Shown piece by piece: positions 1 to 8,538 of a stretch of DNA of 46,164 bases. Within the stretch, counting starts at the first letter, position 1, and each line of letters opens with the position of its first letter. This DNA is from Woeseiaceae bacterium (GTDB lineage: Bacteria; Pseudomonadota; Gammaproteobacteria; Steroidobacterales; Woeseiaceae), in the NCBI GenBank assembly GCA_021773075.1, contig JAJFKT010000003.1, forward strand, positions 1-46,164. Direction: 5' to 3'. Both the position numbers and the translations under genes were made by a program. The notes under the pieces are model-generated. The model had not been told where the DNA came from. It did no database searches and saw only the letters and a list, made by a program, of their open reading frames with translations.

Positions 1-969
1 TGGATTCTTGCCGGAAAGATGACGTGAATAATTCTCAATGCCTTTACAGAAACCTAGCTCATTGAGCATTTCAAGATCAAAGCGCGTGCGTTGCTCAACG
101 CGCTGCGCTTCGACCAATCGATGTTCCTGATAATAGTATTCAAGGCGGCCACTTAATTCCGTCTTAATTGTCTCTATCGCTCGTAAGGTCGTACTTCTAG
201 GCGTGACATAGTGACTGGATGGGTAAACGGTAAAACGTGACAACTTTTGCAACACACGCCCTGTGAGCGGGTCAAATAACGACATGCTTTCTACTTCATC
301 ATCAAACAATGAAATACGTACTGCCGCTTCAGGACTTTCAGCCGGAAAAATATCCAGCACATCACCTCTGACACGAAATGTTCCTCGTGAAAATTCTATC
401 TCATTACGTTCATACTGCATTTCCGTCAAACGCTTGATCATGTCACGCTGTGAAGTTTTCTCATTGGTACGCAAATGCAAAATCATTCCATGATAATCAA
501 CTGGATCGCCAATACCGTAGATACATGATACCGAAGCCACTATAATGGCATCATCCCGCTCCAGTAAGGATTTTGTTGCTGATAAACGCATTTGCTCAAT
601 GTGCTCATTAATGCTGGAATCTTTTTCTATAAAAAGATCACGTGACGGAACATAAGCCTCTGGCTGATAATAGTCATAATAGGAAACAAAATATTCAATT
701 GCATTTTCCGGGAAGAATTCCCGCATTTCGGCATAAAGTTGTGCAGCCAGCGTCTTATTTGGTGCCATTAAAATCGCAGGGCGACCTAAATGCGCGATGA
801 CATTTGCCATCGTAAAGGTTTTACCTGAGCCAGTAACCCCCAACAATGTTTGATATGCCAAGCCGTCGTTAATACCTTCAATCAATTGTGCTATTGCTTC
901 AGGTTGATCACCAGCGGGTTCAAATGATTGGTGTAATTTATAAGGGCTATTGGGGAAGGTTACGATCAC
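1..969 (-). CDS. uvrB: UvrABC excinuclease subunit B, 5' part (runs off the left edge)
   Basis: This gene encodes the damage-verifying, DNA-loading helicase-like subunit of nucleotide excision repair, which acts in the cytoplasm with UvrA and UvrC. I translated the minus strand from the GTG at 969. The first 323 codons are open to the window edge. The N-terminus carries a Walker A motif in [16 protein letters not shown], and further on come [12 protein letters not shown] and PSRD, typical of the UvrB beta-hairpin region that clamps damaged DNA. An in-frame TAA lies eight codons upstream with no ATG between it and the GTG, so the GTG start is well bounded; a GGA about 10 bases upstream is the only ribosome-site candidate. 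Helicase domain 2 and the UvrC-binding tail lie outside the window. It is divergent from the aminotransferase gene. I saw no clear LexA box in the 133-base gap. Confidence 0.96.
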   Translation of the reverse strand, partial: MIVTFPNSPYKLHQSFEPAGDQPEAIAQLIEGINDGLAYQTLLGVTGSGKTFTMANVIAHLGRPAILMAPNKTLAAQLYAEMREFFPENAIEYFVSYYDYYQPEAYVPSRDLFIEKDSSINEHIEQMRLSATKSLLERDDAIIVASVSCIYGIGDPVDYHGMILHLRTNEKTSQRDMIKRLTEMQYERNEIEFSRGTFRVRGDVLDIFPAESPEAAVRISLFDDEVESMSLFDPLTGRVLQKLSRFTVYPSSHYVTPRSTTLRAIETIKTELSGRLEYYYQEHRLVEAQRVEQRTRFDLEMLNELGFCKGIENYSRHLSGKNP

Positions 970-1102
970 AGGTATAATTCCAGCATTAAATTATTATTAT
1001 AAGCAGACACTGTTTAATTCTCATCAAATGAACTATTCGGTGTTTTCGTAAAAAGCCATTTTAACATGCAGACCTACCTTATTTTAGTGTGAGGATATTG
1101 TT

Positions 1103-2296
1103 GTGGAACTTTCAAACCGCGTTCAAACCATTAAGCCCTCCCCCACCCTTGCTGTCACTGCCCGAGCAGCAAAACTTAAAACTGAAGGGAAAGATATTAT
1201 CGGCTTGGGTGCAGGAGAACCTGATTTTGATACGCCGCAACATATCAAAGAGGCTGCAATTACGGCGATTAATAAGGGCTTAACAAAATACACACCGGTT
1301 GGCGGCACACCAGGTTTAAAGCAGGCAATTGTTGCCAAGTTTAAACGTGAAAATAATTTCGATTATGATGTCAAGCAGATACTAGTATCGTGTGGCGGCA
1401 AACAGAGCTTCTTTAACTTGGTGTTGTCCGTTATCAATCCCGGCGATGAAGTTATTATTCCTTCGCCCTACTGGGTTTCATATCCTGATATTGTTTTAAT
1501 TGCTGAGGGGCAACCTGTTTTTATTAACACGGGTATTGAGCAAAGTTTCAAAATAACTGCGGAACAACTTGAAGCAGCAATCACACCCAAAACTAAAATG
1601 TTTGTCATTAACAGTCCCAGCAACCCTTCTGGTGCTGTTTACAGCTTGGAAGAACTCAAAGCGCTGGGGGAAGTTTTACGTAAACATCCGCAAATTATTA
1701 TTGCTACGGATGATATGTATGAACACATCCTGTTATCAGATCTTCCGTTTGTAAATATTCTAAATGCGTGTCCAGATTTATACCCACAAACGGTTGTTCT
1801 AAATGGTGTCTCCAAAGCTTACTCAATGACGGGATGGAGAATCGGCTATTGTGGCGGGCCATCACATATTATTACGGCGATGGAGAACATACAATCACAG
1901 AGCACATCAAACCCCAGCTCTATTTCTCAAGCTGCTGCTGAGGCCGCACTCAATGGTGATCAATCGTGTATTAATCCTATGCTGACAGCATTTAAGGAAC
2001 GCGGCAGTTTTATTGTTGAGAAACTCAATAATTGCAATGGAATCAGGTGTCTACCTTCATATGGGGCATTTTATGCTTTTGCAGATGCACGAGATGCAAT
2101 TGAAAATTTACACACACAAAAATCACTGAATGCGCATACTGATATCGCTTTCAGTGAATTTCTTTTGGAACAAGCAGGCGTAGCCGTTGTTCCAGGATCA
2201 GCATTTGGTAATGAAGGCTATATGCGCTTGTCTTTTGCCACATCCATGCAGAACCTGAATGTGGCACTTGAGCGTATTAAGAAGGCTGTTGATTGA
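1103..2296 (+). CDS. aspC: PLP-dependent class I aminotransferase (aspartate aminotransferase, I-gamma type)
   Basis: The 397-residue product is a fold-type I aminotransferase, expected to interconvert aspartate/2-oxoglutarate and oxaloacetate/glutamate in the cytoplasm. Visible family marks are GAGEPDFDTP near residue 36, the SPSNPSG loop (N174), D203 in the ATDDMYE motif that binds the PLP ring nitrogen, the Schiff-base lysine K238 in VSKAYSMTGWR, and the substrate-carboxylate arginine R375 in MRLSFA. The start is GTG, with GAGGA at 1091-1095 at good spacing. The length is normal for the prokaryotic I-gamma aspartate aminotransferases, some of which also accept prephenate, so the exact substrate range is open and the symbol is used loosely. 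It is transcribed away from uvrB and converges on flhC with only 22 bases between the stops. Confidence 0.9.
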   Translation: MELSNRVQTIKPSPTLAVTARAAKLKTEGKDIIGLGAGEPDFDTPQHIKEAAITAINKGLTKYTPVGGTPGLKQAIVAKFKRENNFDYDVKQILVSCGGKQSFFNLVLSVINPGDEVIIPSPYWVSYPDIVLIAEGQPVFINTGIEQSFKITAEQLEAAITPKTKMFVINSPSNPSGAVYSLEELKALGEVLRKHPQIIIATDDMYEHILLSDLPFVNILNACPDLYPQTVVLNGVSKAYSMTGWRIGYCGGPSHIITAMENIQSQSTSNPSSISQAAAEAALNGDQSCINPMLTAFKERGSFIVEKLNNCNGIRCLPSYGAFYAFADARDAIENLHTQKSLNAHTDIAFSEFLLEQAGVAVVPGSAFGNEGYMRLSFATSMQNLNVALERIKKAVD

Positions 2297-2318
2297 ATTG
2301 AATTCAATAAAAAAACTA

Positions 2319-2870
2319 TTAATGCAAGCTTGAACTCAATGATGCGGCAGCAGCAGCCTTCTTAGTTTTTCCAGCCCTGGAAGGAATATTGCATAAACCA
2401 CACACATGATTGGAATGTATTTCAAGTGAGTGCACCAGAAACTTACCATTACATTTGACACATGGTGTTATGCATAAAACATCACTATTTACGAAACGAA
2501 TTAATGTCCACGCCCTTGTTAAAGTTAATACCCGCTGTAATTGATTTACCTCAATATGTTCTAAATAGAGTTTATAACTTTTAATTAAAGCATCAATTCC
2601 TTGTATGTCTGCATTTGTCGTAATATAGTTATATATATTAATAAACAAGGATGAATGCATATTCGGTTGCCAACTCATAAACCAATCTTCTGAATATGGC
2701 AGCATACCTTTGGGCGGTGATACACCTCTTATTTCTTTATACAGCTTAACCAATCTTTCACGACTAAGGTTAGAATTCATCTCTAATACTTGTAAACGAG
2801 CACCCAGTTTAATTAACTCAGATGCCAAATGTATTTGTTTAGCCTCGGTTAATATACTTTTATTTCGCAT
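2319..2870 (-). CDS. flhC: Flagellar master transcriptional activator subunit FlhC
   Basis: This is the DNA-contacting subunit of the FlhD4C2 complex that switches on class II flagellar promoters. The 183-residue product closely follows remembered enterobacterial FlhC: ASELIKLGARLQVLE near residue 16, LSRERLVKLYKEIRG near 35, PPKGMLPYSEDWFM near 52, and LTRAWTLIRFV near 117. The four zinc-ligand cysteines are present as C137, C140, C157 and C160. The tail is alanine- and serine-rich. The ATG at 2870 has a strong GGAGGAG site just upstream. It lies 25 bases after the flhD stop and is surely co-transcribed with it. The stop converges on the aminotransferase gene. Confidence 0.95.
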   Translation of the reverse strand: MRNKSILTEAKQIHLASELIKLGARLQVLEMNSNLSRERLVKLYKEIRGVSPPKGMLPYSEDWFMSWQPNMHSSLFINIYNYITTNADIQGIDALIKSYKLYLEHIEVNQLQRVLTLTRAWTLIRFVNSDVLCITPCVKCNGKFLVHSLEIHSNHVCGLCNIPSRAGKTKKAAAAASLSSSLH

Positions 2871-2895
2871 GGTTAACTCCTCCTAAATCCAGTGC

Positions 2896-3213
2896 TCACA
2901 TGACTACTTCGGCTGGTTTTCCTGCCATCAGAATCGCAGCATGTGACTGTGATACAGCTTGATCACGACTATGGTTTGATAACATTTCTGCAATTGAAGC
3001 ATCGTCAAATCTTAGGCGACATAACAACATATTGGATGCGGCCATTCTTATCAACTGACTGGAACTTAATCGTTCCAAAATATCAGCAACATCCTGATTA
3101 ATACCTAATCGATACATTGCTGAGACCTTATCCTCACGTATCAATTGCTGCGCAAGTAACATATAACCAAGATTGATTTCTCTGATTTCTTCCAACATTT
3201 GATTTGTATCCAT
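2896..3213 (-). CDS. flhD: Flagellar master transcriptional regulator subunit FlhD
   Basis: FlhD is the partner of FlhC in the hetero-hexameric activator of flagellar class II genes. The 105-residue product starts MDTNQMLEEIREINLGYM and contains LLAQQLIREDK, a helical segment around DVADILERLSSSQL, and MAASNMLLCRLRFDD, which match the FlhD family by eye. The reading frame stays open 15 codons further upstream, but the ATG at 3213 has a perfect AAGGAG at 3221-3226 with correct spacing, so this start was chosen. The product is of usual family length. It is first in the flhDC pair, and downstream on the same strand of the GGDEF/EAL gene, with a 225-base gap that contains a likely promoter of its own. 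Confidence 0.93.
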   Translation of the reverse strand: MDTNQMLEEIREINLGYMLLAQQLIREDKVSAMYRLGINQDVADILERLSSSQLIRMAASNMLLCRLRFDDASIAEMLSNHSRDQAVSQSHAAILMAGKPAEVVM

Positions 3214-3306
3214 TTTGATACTCCTTAAGAATAAAGATTGAATAGTAAAAATACGCAAAGTTAACGATTTTCATTGTCAATCTTCAGAGCAAGGAAGTAA
3301 ATGGCC

Positions 3307-3315
3307 AGTATACCA
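3307..3315 (-). promoter_or_regulatory. Putative extended -10 promoter for flhDC
   Basis: On the minus strand the sequence TGG-TATACT gives an extended -10 element about 95 bases upstream of the flhD ATG, implying a leader of roughly 90 nucleotides. No good -35 is seen at 17 bases, as expected for extended -10 promoters. Just upstream lies a 6-bp hairpin (GATAGG/CCTATC arms, 3323-3341) that could end transcripts from the EAL gene or serve as an operator. It was read by eye only. Confidence 0.4.
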
Positions 3316-3438
3316 AAACATCGATAGGACTTCGCCCTATCAGCGCATAGGAAAAGCGCCTACACAGCATCTGTATTACGGGCAAAAATTTGATCAGAAA
3401 AGATCGAATAGAAGGTGTGATTATAACCAAAAAAAACT

Positions 3439-5160
3439 TTATGCAAGCGTGCCAGTTTTGCGTTGTTCCAGCAAAAGAAATAGGTTTTCAGCATTAATGG
3501 GTTTACTAAAAAAATAACCTTGGGCGCTGCAACATTGCGTATCAGATAAAAAATCAAATTGCTCTTTAGTCTCAACGCCTATTGCCATAACTGACAGATT
3601 CAGGCTTCTGGCTAAAGCAATAATTGCTTTGATAATTTCAGCACTATCCTGATCTTTGGTCATATCACGAATAAAGGAGTATTCAATCTTTAACGCATCT
3701 AATGGAAGCCGCTTTAAATGGGCAAGTGATGAATAACCTATACCAAAATTATCCACTGCTAATTTGACACCCATTTCTTTCAACCCTTGTAAGGCTTTAT
3801 TACTTAACTCAACATCTTGCATTAATGCTGATTCAGTAATTTCGAGCATCAGCAAATCTGAATGCAAACCCGTTTCAATCAAGACCTCTGAGACATGATT
3901 AATTAACTGGGACTGATCCAATTCTATTGTGGAGATGTTAACTGAAACTGACAGGGCGTCATATCCTTCATCCTGCCACATTTTTGCATTAACACAAGCT
4001 TGCCTCAATACCCACTTACCTATATCAATAATGACACCTGTTTCATGTGCAAGCGATAAAAACTGGTCCGGCAAAAGCAATCCAAATTCCGGGTGGTTCC
4101 ATCTGGCTAGCGCTTCAACGCCTGCTATATGCCCTGATTGCAGGTCAACGATAGGTTGAAAATGTAACACTAGTTCATTATTCTCTATCGCTTTGTGAAG
4201 AGAATTCTCAAGTTTAATACGCTTTGAAGAAGCCTCACCAATATCTTTAATATAATATTTACAGTTGGTTCGCCATAAATCTTTGGTATCAGACAATGTA
4301 TTCTCAGCATTTGCCAGCAGCCTCGTAACTTCTTCACCATCAGTTGGATAAACACAAACACCAATCTTAAGCGTGACATAAAACTCAAGGTTATCGATGA
4401 TAAATGGCGTCGAAGTTAACAACATAATACGGTCTGCAAAATTCTCAACATCTTCAGTGTTTGTAACTTCACCATTAAAGTAAGCAAATTTACTGCCTTC
4501 AATACGCGTCAATAAACAATTTTTTTCGGTATAAACTGATAATCGATAGGAAAGCTGCTGAATCAATACATCGCCGGTGCTATAGCCATAAGTACTGTTG
4601 ATATAAGGTAACCGTTCAAATATTATAAAATATATTGCTGCAATATAATTTGTATCCGCTTGTTTGGATAGCATTTCTGTTACTTTCTCACAAAACATAT
4701 TTCGCTTAGGCAAGCCTGTCAATTCATCATAATAAGCTAGGCGGTAAATTTGGCTTTCGGCATGCAGTTTGGCACGTCGCGTTGCCACATTTTTAAGCTC
4801 TCTCTCAATTGCCAGAACCAATCTAATGGCATTACCTTTATGAATATAATCATGTACGCCACAATGAATTGCTGATAGCGCTTCTGTTTCATCCGAATAT
4901 CTTGAATAAACAATGAATGGAATATCCCGACCGCTCGCTTTTAATAAATCCAGAGCATCTTTGAAATGGAACGAAGGCGCATCATGATTAGAGATTATGA
5001 CATCTGGGTCTAACCCATATAGTGCGGATCGAATACTTGTGAGATCTACAGCACATTCATAGCTAAACTTGCTATTAAGTTTAGCTAGCTCAGAAGATAT
5101 AAGATTAGCTTCGGCATCGGAATACCCAATGATCAGCAATCTTAAATTATTTCTAAGCAT
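3439..5160 (-). CDS. Receiver-GGDEF-EAL protein with degenerate active sites, upstream of flhDC
   Basis: This 573-residue cytoplasmic protein has three domains: receiver-like (about 5-120), GGDEF (about 140-305) and EAL (about 315-565). In the receiver the phospho-acceptor aspartate appears to be N58 (IISNHD), and the acidic pair at the end of strand 1 is missing. The GGDEF signature is reduced to EGSKF at 221-225, so cyclase activity is unlikely. The EAL domain keeps E349-A-L-A-R-W, N408, E440/E443, K491 and the QGYFFSKP end. However, the usual DD pair is D470-N471, the K-I-D motif is KIE, and the AEGVE loop reads AIGVE (I527), so phosphodiesterase activity is doubtful too. It has no membrane segment. 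The ATG has AAAGG about 9 bases upstream. It lies on the same strand as flhD and flhC, suggesting a role in motility control through protein contact or c-di-GMP binding. That role is inferred. Confidence 0.9.
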   Translation of the reverse strand: MLRNNLRLLIIGYSDAEANLISSELAKLNSKFSYECAVDLTSIRSALYGLDPDVIISNHDAPSFHFKDALDLLKASGRDIPFIVYSRYSDETEALSAIHCGVHDYIHKGNAIRLVLAIERELKNVATRRAKLHAESQIYRLAYYDELTGLPKRNMFCEKVTEMLSKQADTNYIAAIYFIIFERLPYINSTYGYSTGDVLIQQLSYRLSVYTEKNCLLTRIEGSKFAYFNGEVTNTEDVENFADRIMLLTSTPFIIDNLEFYVTLKIGVCVYPTDGEEVTRLLANAENTLSDTKDLWRTNCKYYIKDIGEASSKRIKLENSLHKAIENNELVLHFQPIVDLQSGHIAGVEALARWNHPEFGLLLPDQFLSLAHETGVIIDIGKWVLRQACVNAKMWQDEGYDALSVSVNISTIELDQSQLINHVSEVLIETGLHSDLLMLEITESALMQDVELSNKALQGLKEMGVKLAVDNFGIGYSSLAHLKRLPLDALKIEYSFIRDMTKDQDSAEIIKAIIALARSLNLSVMAIGVETKEQFDFLSDTQCCSAQGYFFSKPINAENLFLLLEQRKTGTLA

Positions 5161-5375
5161 AAAAAAAAGCCTTTAAAAGTGGGACGTTCCACTGTTAACG
5201 ACTTTGATAAATGATCCTTTAACAAATTAAAGGAACCTAACAACCAATTTATTCTAAAAATAAACCACATTAAAACCAATAGCTTTCTGGTCCAAATTAA
5301 TCCTGGATCAAATGTTCAAGGAAACGATCTTGTGCAAACCAGAAAATTAATCAGCGGTTTCGGAGCAGTATTATT

Positions 5376-6227
5376 CTATAAACGATTTAAAATAATTTCC
5401 AATACAAACTTACTACCTATATAGGCGAGCAACAATATAACAAACCCTGTCAAAGTCCATCGAATTGCAATTCGTCCTCGCCAACCATAAAGCTGCCTGC
5501 CCGCAAGTAAAGCAGCAAACACACCCCACGAAATAAAGCCGAACAAAGTTTTGTGGGAAAACGTCAAGGACTGACCAAATACCTCTTTAGAAAAAACAAT
5601 GCCACTTAAAAGTGTCAGCGTTAACAAGATAAACCCAACCCAAATAATACGAAATAGAAGTTTCTCCATTACCAAAAGCGGCGGTAAGTTATTTAAGATA
5701 GATTGCTTCGTTGGATGGTGTAAATGATGTTCAACGACAGCCATTAATAAAGCATGCAGTGCTGCAATGGTCAACAAACTATAGGCCATCATGGCAACGA
5801 GCAAATGTGCCTTAAACGCTGGTAATGCAGTGTTTTCAAGTGGACGTAGAGAGGGAAAAACCAGCGGCAATATTACAGCTACCGCAGATGCTATTGCTAC
5901 AGGTGCAACTAAGGTCTGCAAGCCCTTTAAATGATGGGAAAAACCTGAAAACCAATATATAAATGCTGTTAACCATACAATCGTCGAAACAGCGCTGCCT
6001 AGACCGAAACTCAAGCCAGCACCAACAAAAATCGACTGATAAAGTGTTATCGCATGCAACACCAAAGGTGCAAGCATGGCATAATGCATCAAAGATTCAG
6101 CAACAAACGAACCGTTATCGTCATTGACTGATGGCGATTGATTTTTCGTATTTTGCCAAAAATACCAGCCAATCAGTGTATAAAGCAAAAAAGCCGCAAG
6201 ATAAGTTAAAATGCTCGTCATTGACAT
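5376..6227 (-). CDS. ypjD: YpjD-type inner-membrane protein, cytochrome c assembly (CcsA/HemX-like) family
   Basis: This 283-residue polytopic membrane protein has about eight hydrophobic segments, beginning at ILTYLAAFLLYTLIGWYFW and ending at ILLLAYIGSKFVLEIIL. The late motif SHKTLFGFISW followed by GRQLYGWRGR and the GSKFVLE ending is what I know from the YpjD branch of the CcsA/CycK cytochrome c assembly superfamily, which commonly sits next to ffh in beta- and gammaproteobacteria, as here. The conserved histidine in SHKT is a plausible heme ligand. The biochemical role of YpjD is not well established; heme handling is inferred from the family. Two ATGs lie six bases apart (6227 and 6221) and neither has a convincing ribosome site, so the exact start is uncertain. 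It is divergent from ffh. Confidence 0.85.
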   Translation of the reverse strand: MSMTSILTYLAAFLLYTLIGWYFWQNTKNQSPSVNDDNGSFVAESLMHYAMLAPLVLHAITLYQSIFVGAGLSFGLGSAVSTIVWLTAFIYWFSGFSHHLKGLQTLVAPVAIASAVAVILPLVFPSLRPLENTALPAFKAHLLVAMMAYSLLTIAALHALLMAVVEHHLHHPTKQSILNNLPPLLVMEKLLFRIIWVGFILLTLTLLSGIVFSKEVFGQSLTFSHKTLFGFISWGVFAALLAGRQLYGWRGRIAIRWTLTGFVILLLAYIGSKFVLEIILNRL

Positions 6228-6360
6228 TACAGATTAAGAAGCTGAAATAACTGTTTAGTCTACATGGCGCTTTAACAAATTCAAAGTACAAACGCGGTTA
6301 TTTAAGAGAAATTGATTTTAATGTTGTTCTACACCCATTTATTTTCACGAGGTTTTAAGT

Positions 6361-7710
6361 ATGTTTGACAATCTTACCGGTCGACTTTCCGGTGTCATCA
6401 AAACATTACGTGGTGAGGCAAGGCTCACTGAAAGCAATATTCAAAAGGCATTGCGCGAAGTACGTCTGGCACTACTGGAAGCAGACGTAGCCTTACCCGT
6501 CGTAAAAGATTTCATCGCGCGCGTAAAAGAAAAAGCAGTTGGCCATGAAGTCATGAGCAGCCTGACACCGGGTCAAGCATTAGTGGGTGTCGTACACAAA
6601 GAACTCATTAACATTATAGGTGGAGAAAAATCAGACCTTAATCTCTCAACAACGCCGCCCGCAGTCATTCTCATGGCTGGATTACAGGGTGCCGGTAAAA
6701 CCACCAGCAGTGGAAAACTTGCCAAATGGTTGATGGAACAACAGAAAAAAAAGGTATTACTGGTTTCTTGTGACATCTATCGGCCAGCGGCCATTCATCA
6801 ATTGGAACTTTTAGCTGAACAAACCGGCGCTGATTTTTTCCCAGTACGAGATGGACAGAAACCTGGAGAAATTGGTACCGCCGCACTGGATTATGCACGC
6901 AAACATCATCATGACGTATTGATCGTCGATACCGCTGGTCGACTGGGCATTGATGAAGCAATGATGCAGGAAATCAGTGAACTGGAAAGACTGCTCAACC
7001 CAATAGAGACGCTATTTGTTGTCGATGCCATGCAGGGCCAGGATGCCGTCAATACCGCCAAAGCCTTCTCAGAAGCACTGCCTCTAACTGGCGTTATTTT
7101 AACCAAACTGGATGGCGATGCGCGTGGCGGCGCCGCCTTATCGGTAAAACATATCACGGGCAAGCCCATTAAATTCGCCGGTATCGCAGAGAAATTAACA
7201 GGGCTGGAAGCGTTTCATCCAGACCGAATGGCTTCTCGCATCCTCGGTATGGGTGATATGCTGGGCTTAATTGAAGAAGCCCAACGTAGCACCGATGAAC
7301 GTGAAGCTGAAAAGCTGATGAAAAAGGTCAAATCCGGCAAAGGATTTGATCTTGATGATTTTAAAGCACAATTTCAGCAAATGAAGAATATGGGCGGCAT
7401 GAGTGCCATGATGGACAAACTACCCGCACAATTCAGCCAGGCCGCTCAAAACGTCAATGTTGACGACAAAGTCATTGGTCGCACAGAAGCCATCATTAAC
7501 TCCATGACACGCCAAGAACGCGCCAAACCAGACATACTCAAAGCATCACGAAAACGCCGCATCGCCGCAGGTGCAGGCGCATCAGTACAAGAAGTCAATC
7601 GATTGCTATCTCAATTTGAACAATCCAAGAAAATGATGAAAATGATGAGTAAAGGCGGCATGTCAAAAATGATGCGCGGACTAAAAGGCATGTTACCCCG
7701 ATCAAAATAA
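6361..7710 (+). CDS. ffh: Signal recognition particle protein Ffh
   Basis: Ffh is the SRP54-type GTPase which, with the small SRP RNA, targets nascent inner-membrane proteins to FtsY and the translocon. The 449 residues show the N domain (FDNLTGRLSGVIKTLRGEARLTE), then the G domain with GLQGAGKT (107-114), a DTAGRLG G3 motif, TKLDGDARGG, and a methionine-rich M domain ending KMMKMMSKGGMSKMMRGLKGML that binds the RNA and signal peptides. Length and order are normal. The ATG at 6361 follows an ACGAGG stretch a few bases upstream. It is divergent from ypjD and converges on creA across a strong hairpin. Its RNA partner, ffs, is also in this window, near the right end. Confidence 0.97.
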   Translation: MFDNLTGRLSGVIKTLRGEARLTESNIQKALREVRLALLEADVALPVVKDFIARVKEKAVGHEVMSSLTPGQALVGVVHKELINIIGGEKSDLNLSTTPPAVILMAGLQGAGKTTSSGKLAKWLMEQQKKKVLLVSCDIYRPAAIHQLELLAEQTGADFFPVRDGQKPGEIGTAALDYARKHHHDVLIVDTAGRLGIDEAMMQEISELERLLNPIETLFVVDAMQGQDAVNTAKAFSEALPLTGVILTKLDGDARGGAALSVKHITGKPIKFAGIAEKLTGLEAFHPDRMASRILGMGDMLGLIEEAQRSTDEREAEKLMKKVKSGKGFDLDDFKAQFQQMKNMGGMSAMMDKLPAQFSQAAQNVNVDDKVIGRTEAIINSMTRQERAKPDILKASRKRRIAAGAGASVQEVNRLLSQFEQSKKMMKMMSKGGMSKMMRGLKGMLPRSK

Positions 7711-7719
7711 AGTATGTCT

Positions 7720-7759
7720 ATTGTATGCGGTGAATGCACTTTATTACACCGCATACAAT
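7720..7759. terminator. Hairpin between convergent ffh and creA (probable bidirectional terminator)
   Basis: There is a perfect 13-bp inverted repeat (left arm 7720-7732, right arm 7747-7759) with a 14-base loop in the 55-base gap between the two convergent stops. The T-run after it is poor on both strands (CATTTCTT on plus), so it may act as a weak or factor-assisted terminator, or as a 3'-end stabiliser. Confidence 0.65.
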
Positions 7760-7765
7760 CATTTC

Positions 7766-8269
7766 TTAACGCCAAGGCATAATAGGAATGGTCGAAATAC
7801 TGTTTTTTGGCGACCCCTCAATGATTCTATCGCTGTACGTTAAATAAACCAGCACATTTCTTTTGGAATCATAAAAACGGACAACCTGTAATGTTTTAAA
7901 TAACAAGGATGTGCTTTTCTTAAACACCTCATCACCATCTGCTTTGCCCTTTTTAATCTCTTTAGACAAAACAATAGGCCCAACCTGACGACAAGCAATT
8001 GAAGCATCGGAAGTATCTTCAGCAAGCCCCACAGCCCCACTGACACCGCCTGTTTTAGCCCGACTCAAATAACAAGTCGCACCTTTGATATCCGGGTCAT
8101 CAAATGCTTCAACAACAATTTTGTCGTTGGCACCCAGCATCTTGAATTTAGTAGAAACACTACCAATTTCTTCGGCTTGTAGTGTCAATGGATAGAGCAA
8201 TACCAACGTCAAAGCCAGCATAGTACAAATGAATCCTGATGATTTTAAAGCTTTTACTAGGTTTTTCAC
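7766..8269 (-). CDS. creA: CreA family exported protein
   Basis: This is a small periplasmic protein of the CreA family, whose molecular function is unknown. After a hydrophobic signal segment (roughly [17 protein letters not shown], ending LQA-EE) the mature part closely follows remembered E. coli Cre[72 protein letters not shown] and the terminal IPIMPWR. The frame is open further upstream (ATG at 8281, another at 8326). However, the GGAGG that would serve as ribosome site lies inside codons 1-3 after the 8281 ATG and is ideally spaced from the GTG at 8269, so I chose that GTG. It gives 167 residues with a short basic N-region, a normal signal peptide. The gene is monocistronic, between cbbR and the ffh terminator. 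Confidence 0.87.
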   Translation of the reverse strand: MKNLVKALKSSGFICTMLALTLVLLYPLTLQAEEIGSVSTKFKMLGANDKIVVEAFDDPDIKGATCYLSRAKTGGVSGAVGLAEDTSDASIACRQVGPIVLSKEIKKGKADGDEVFKKSTSLLFKTLQVVRFYDSKRNVLVYLTYSDRIIEGSPKNSISTIPIMPWR

Positions 8270-8356
8270 GGCCACCTCCATCTGTTTTTTATTAAAGAAT
8301 AGTTTCTTTGGTTCAATATATATCATTAGGATTACTTAATGCTGCAAATTTACAAT

Positions 8357-8414
8357 ACAGAGACCATGGAAGGAAAAACATAATGACCACTCTGTGACCC
8401 TTCGTGGTCTCTGT
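8357..8414. repeat. Hairpin-forming inverted repeat between creA and cbbR
   Basis: Perfect 10-bp arms ACAGAGACCA (8357-8366) and TGGTCTCTGT (8405-8414) are followed inwards by AAGG/CCTT complementarity. The motif resembles dispersed 'ctctgtggt/ctctgtgt' repeats seen in many proteobacterial genomes; that is a memory-based resemblance. It lies upstream of creA and downstream of cbbR, outside any gene. Confidence 0.5.
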
Positions 8415-8459
8415 GTTACTTTCACATGGTAAGCAACAATTGCTCTAACTCCAAATAAC

Positions 8460-8486
8460 GGCGCAATGCCTTTCAGTTATTGCGCC
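8460..8486 (-). terminator. Possible cbbR terminator hairpin
   Basis: An 8-bp perfect stem GGCGCAAT/ATTGCGCC with an 11-base loop lies 53 bases beyond the cbbR stop, followed on the minus strand by GTTATTT. The U-tract is weak, so this is a tentative terminator. Confidence 0.4.
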
Positions 8487-8538
8487 CTACCAAGCTGTAT
8501 TATAAAAAAACAACCATAAGATGGATGCCTTTTGGTTT

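Noticed and set aside
3259..3438. Riboswitch in the flhD upstream region (c-di-GMP type)
   Set aside because: Small hairpins exist, but none of the conserved GEMM core sequence was recognised.
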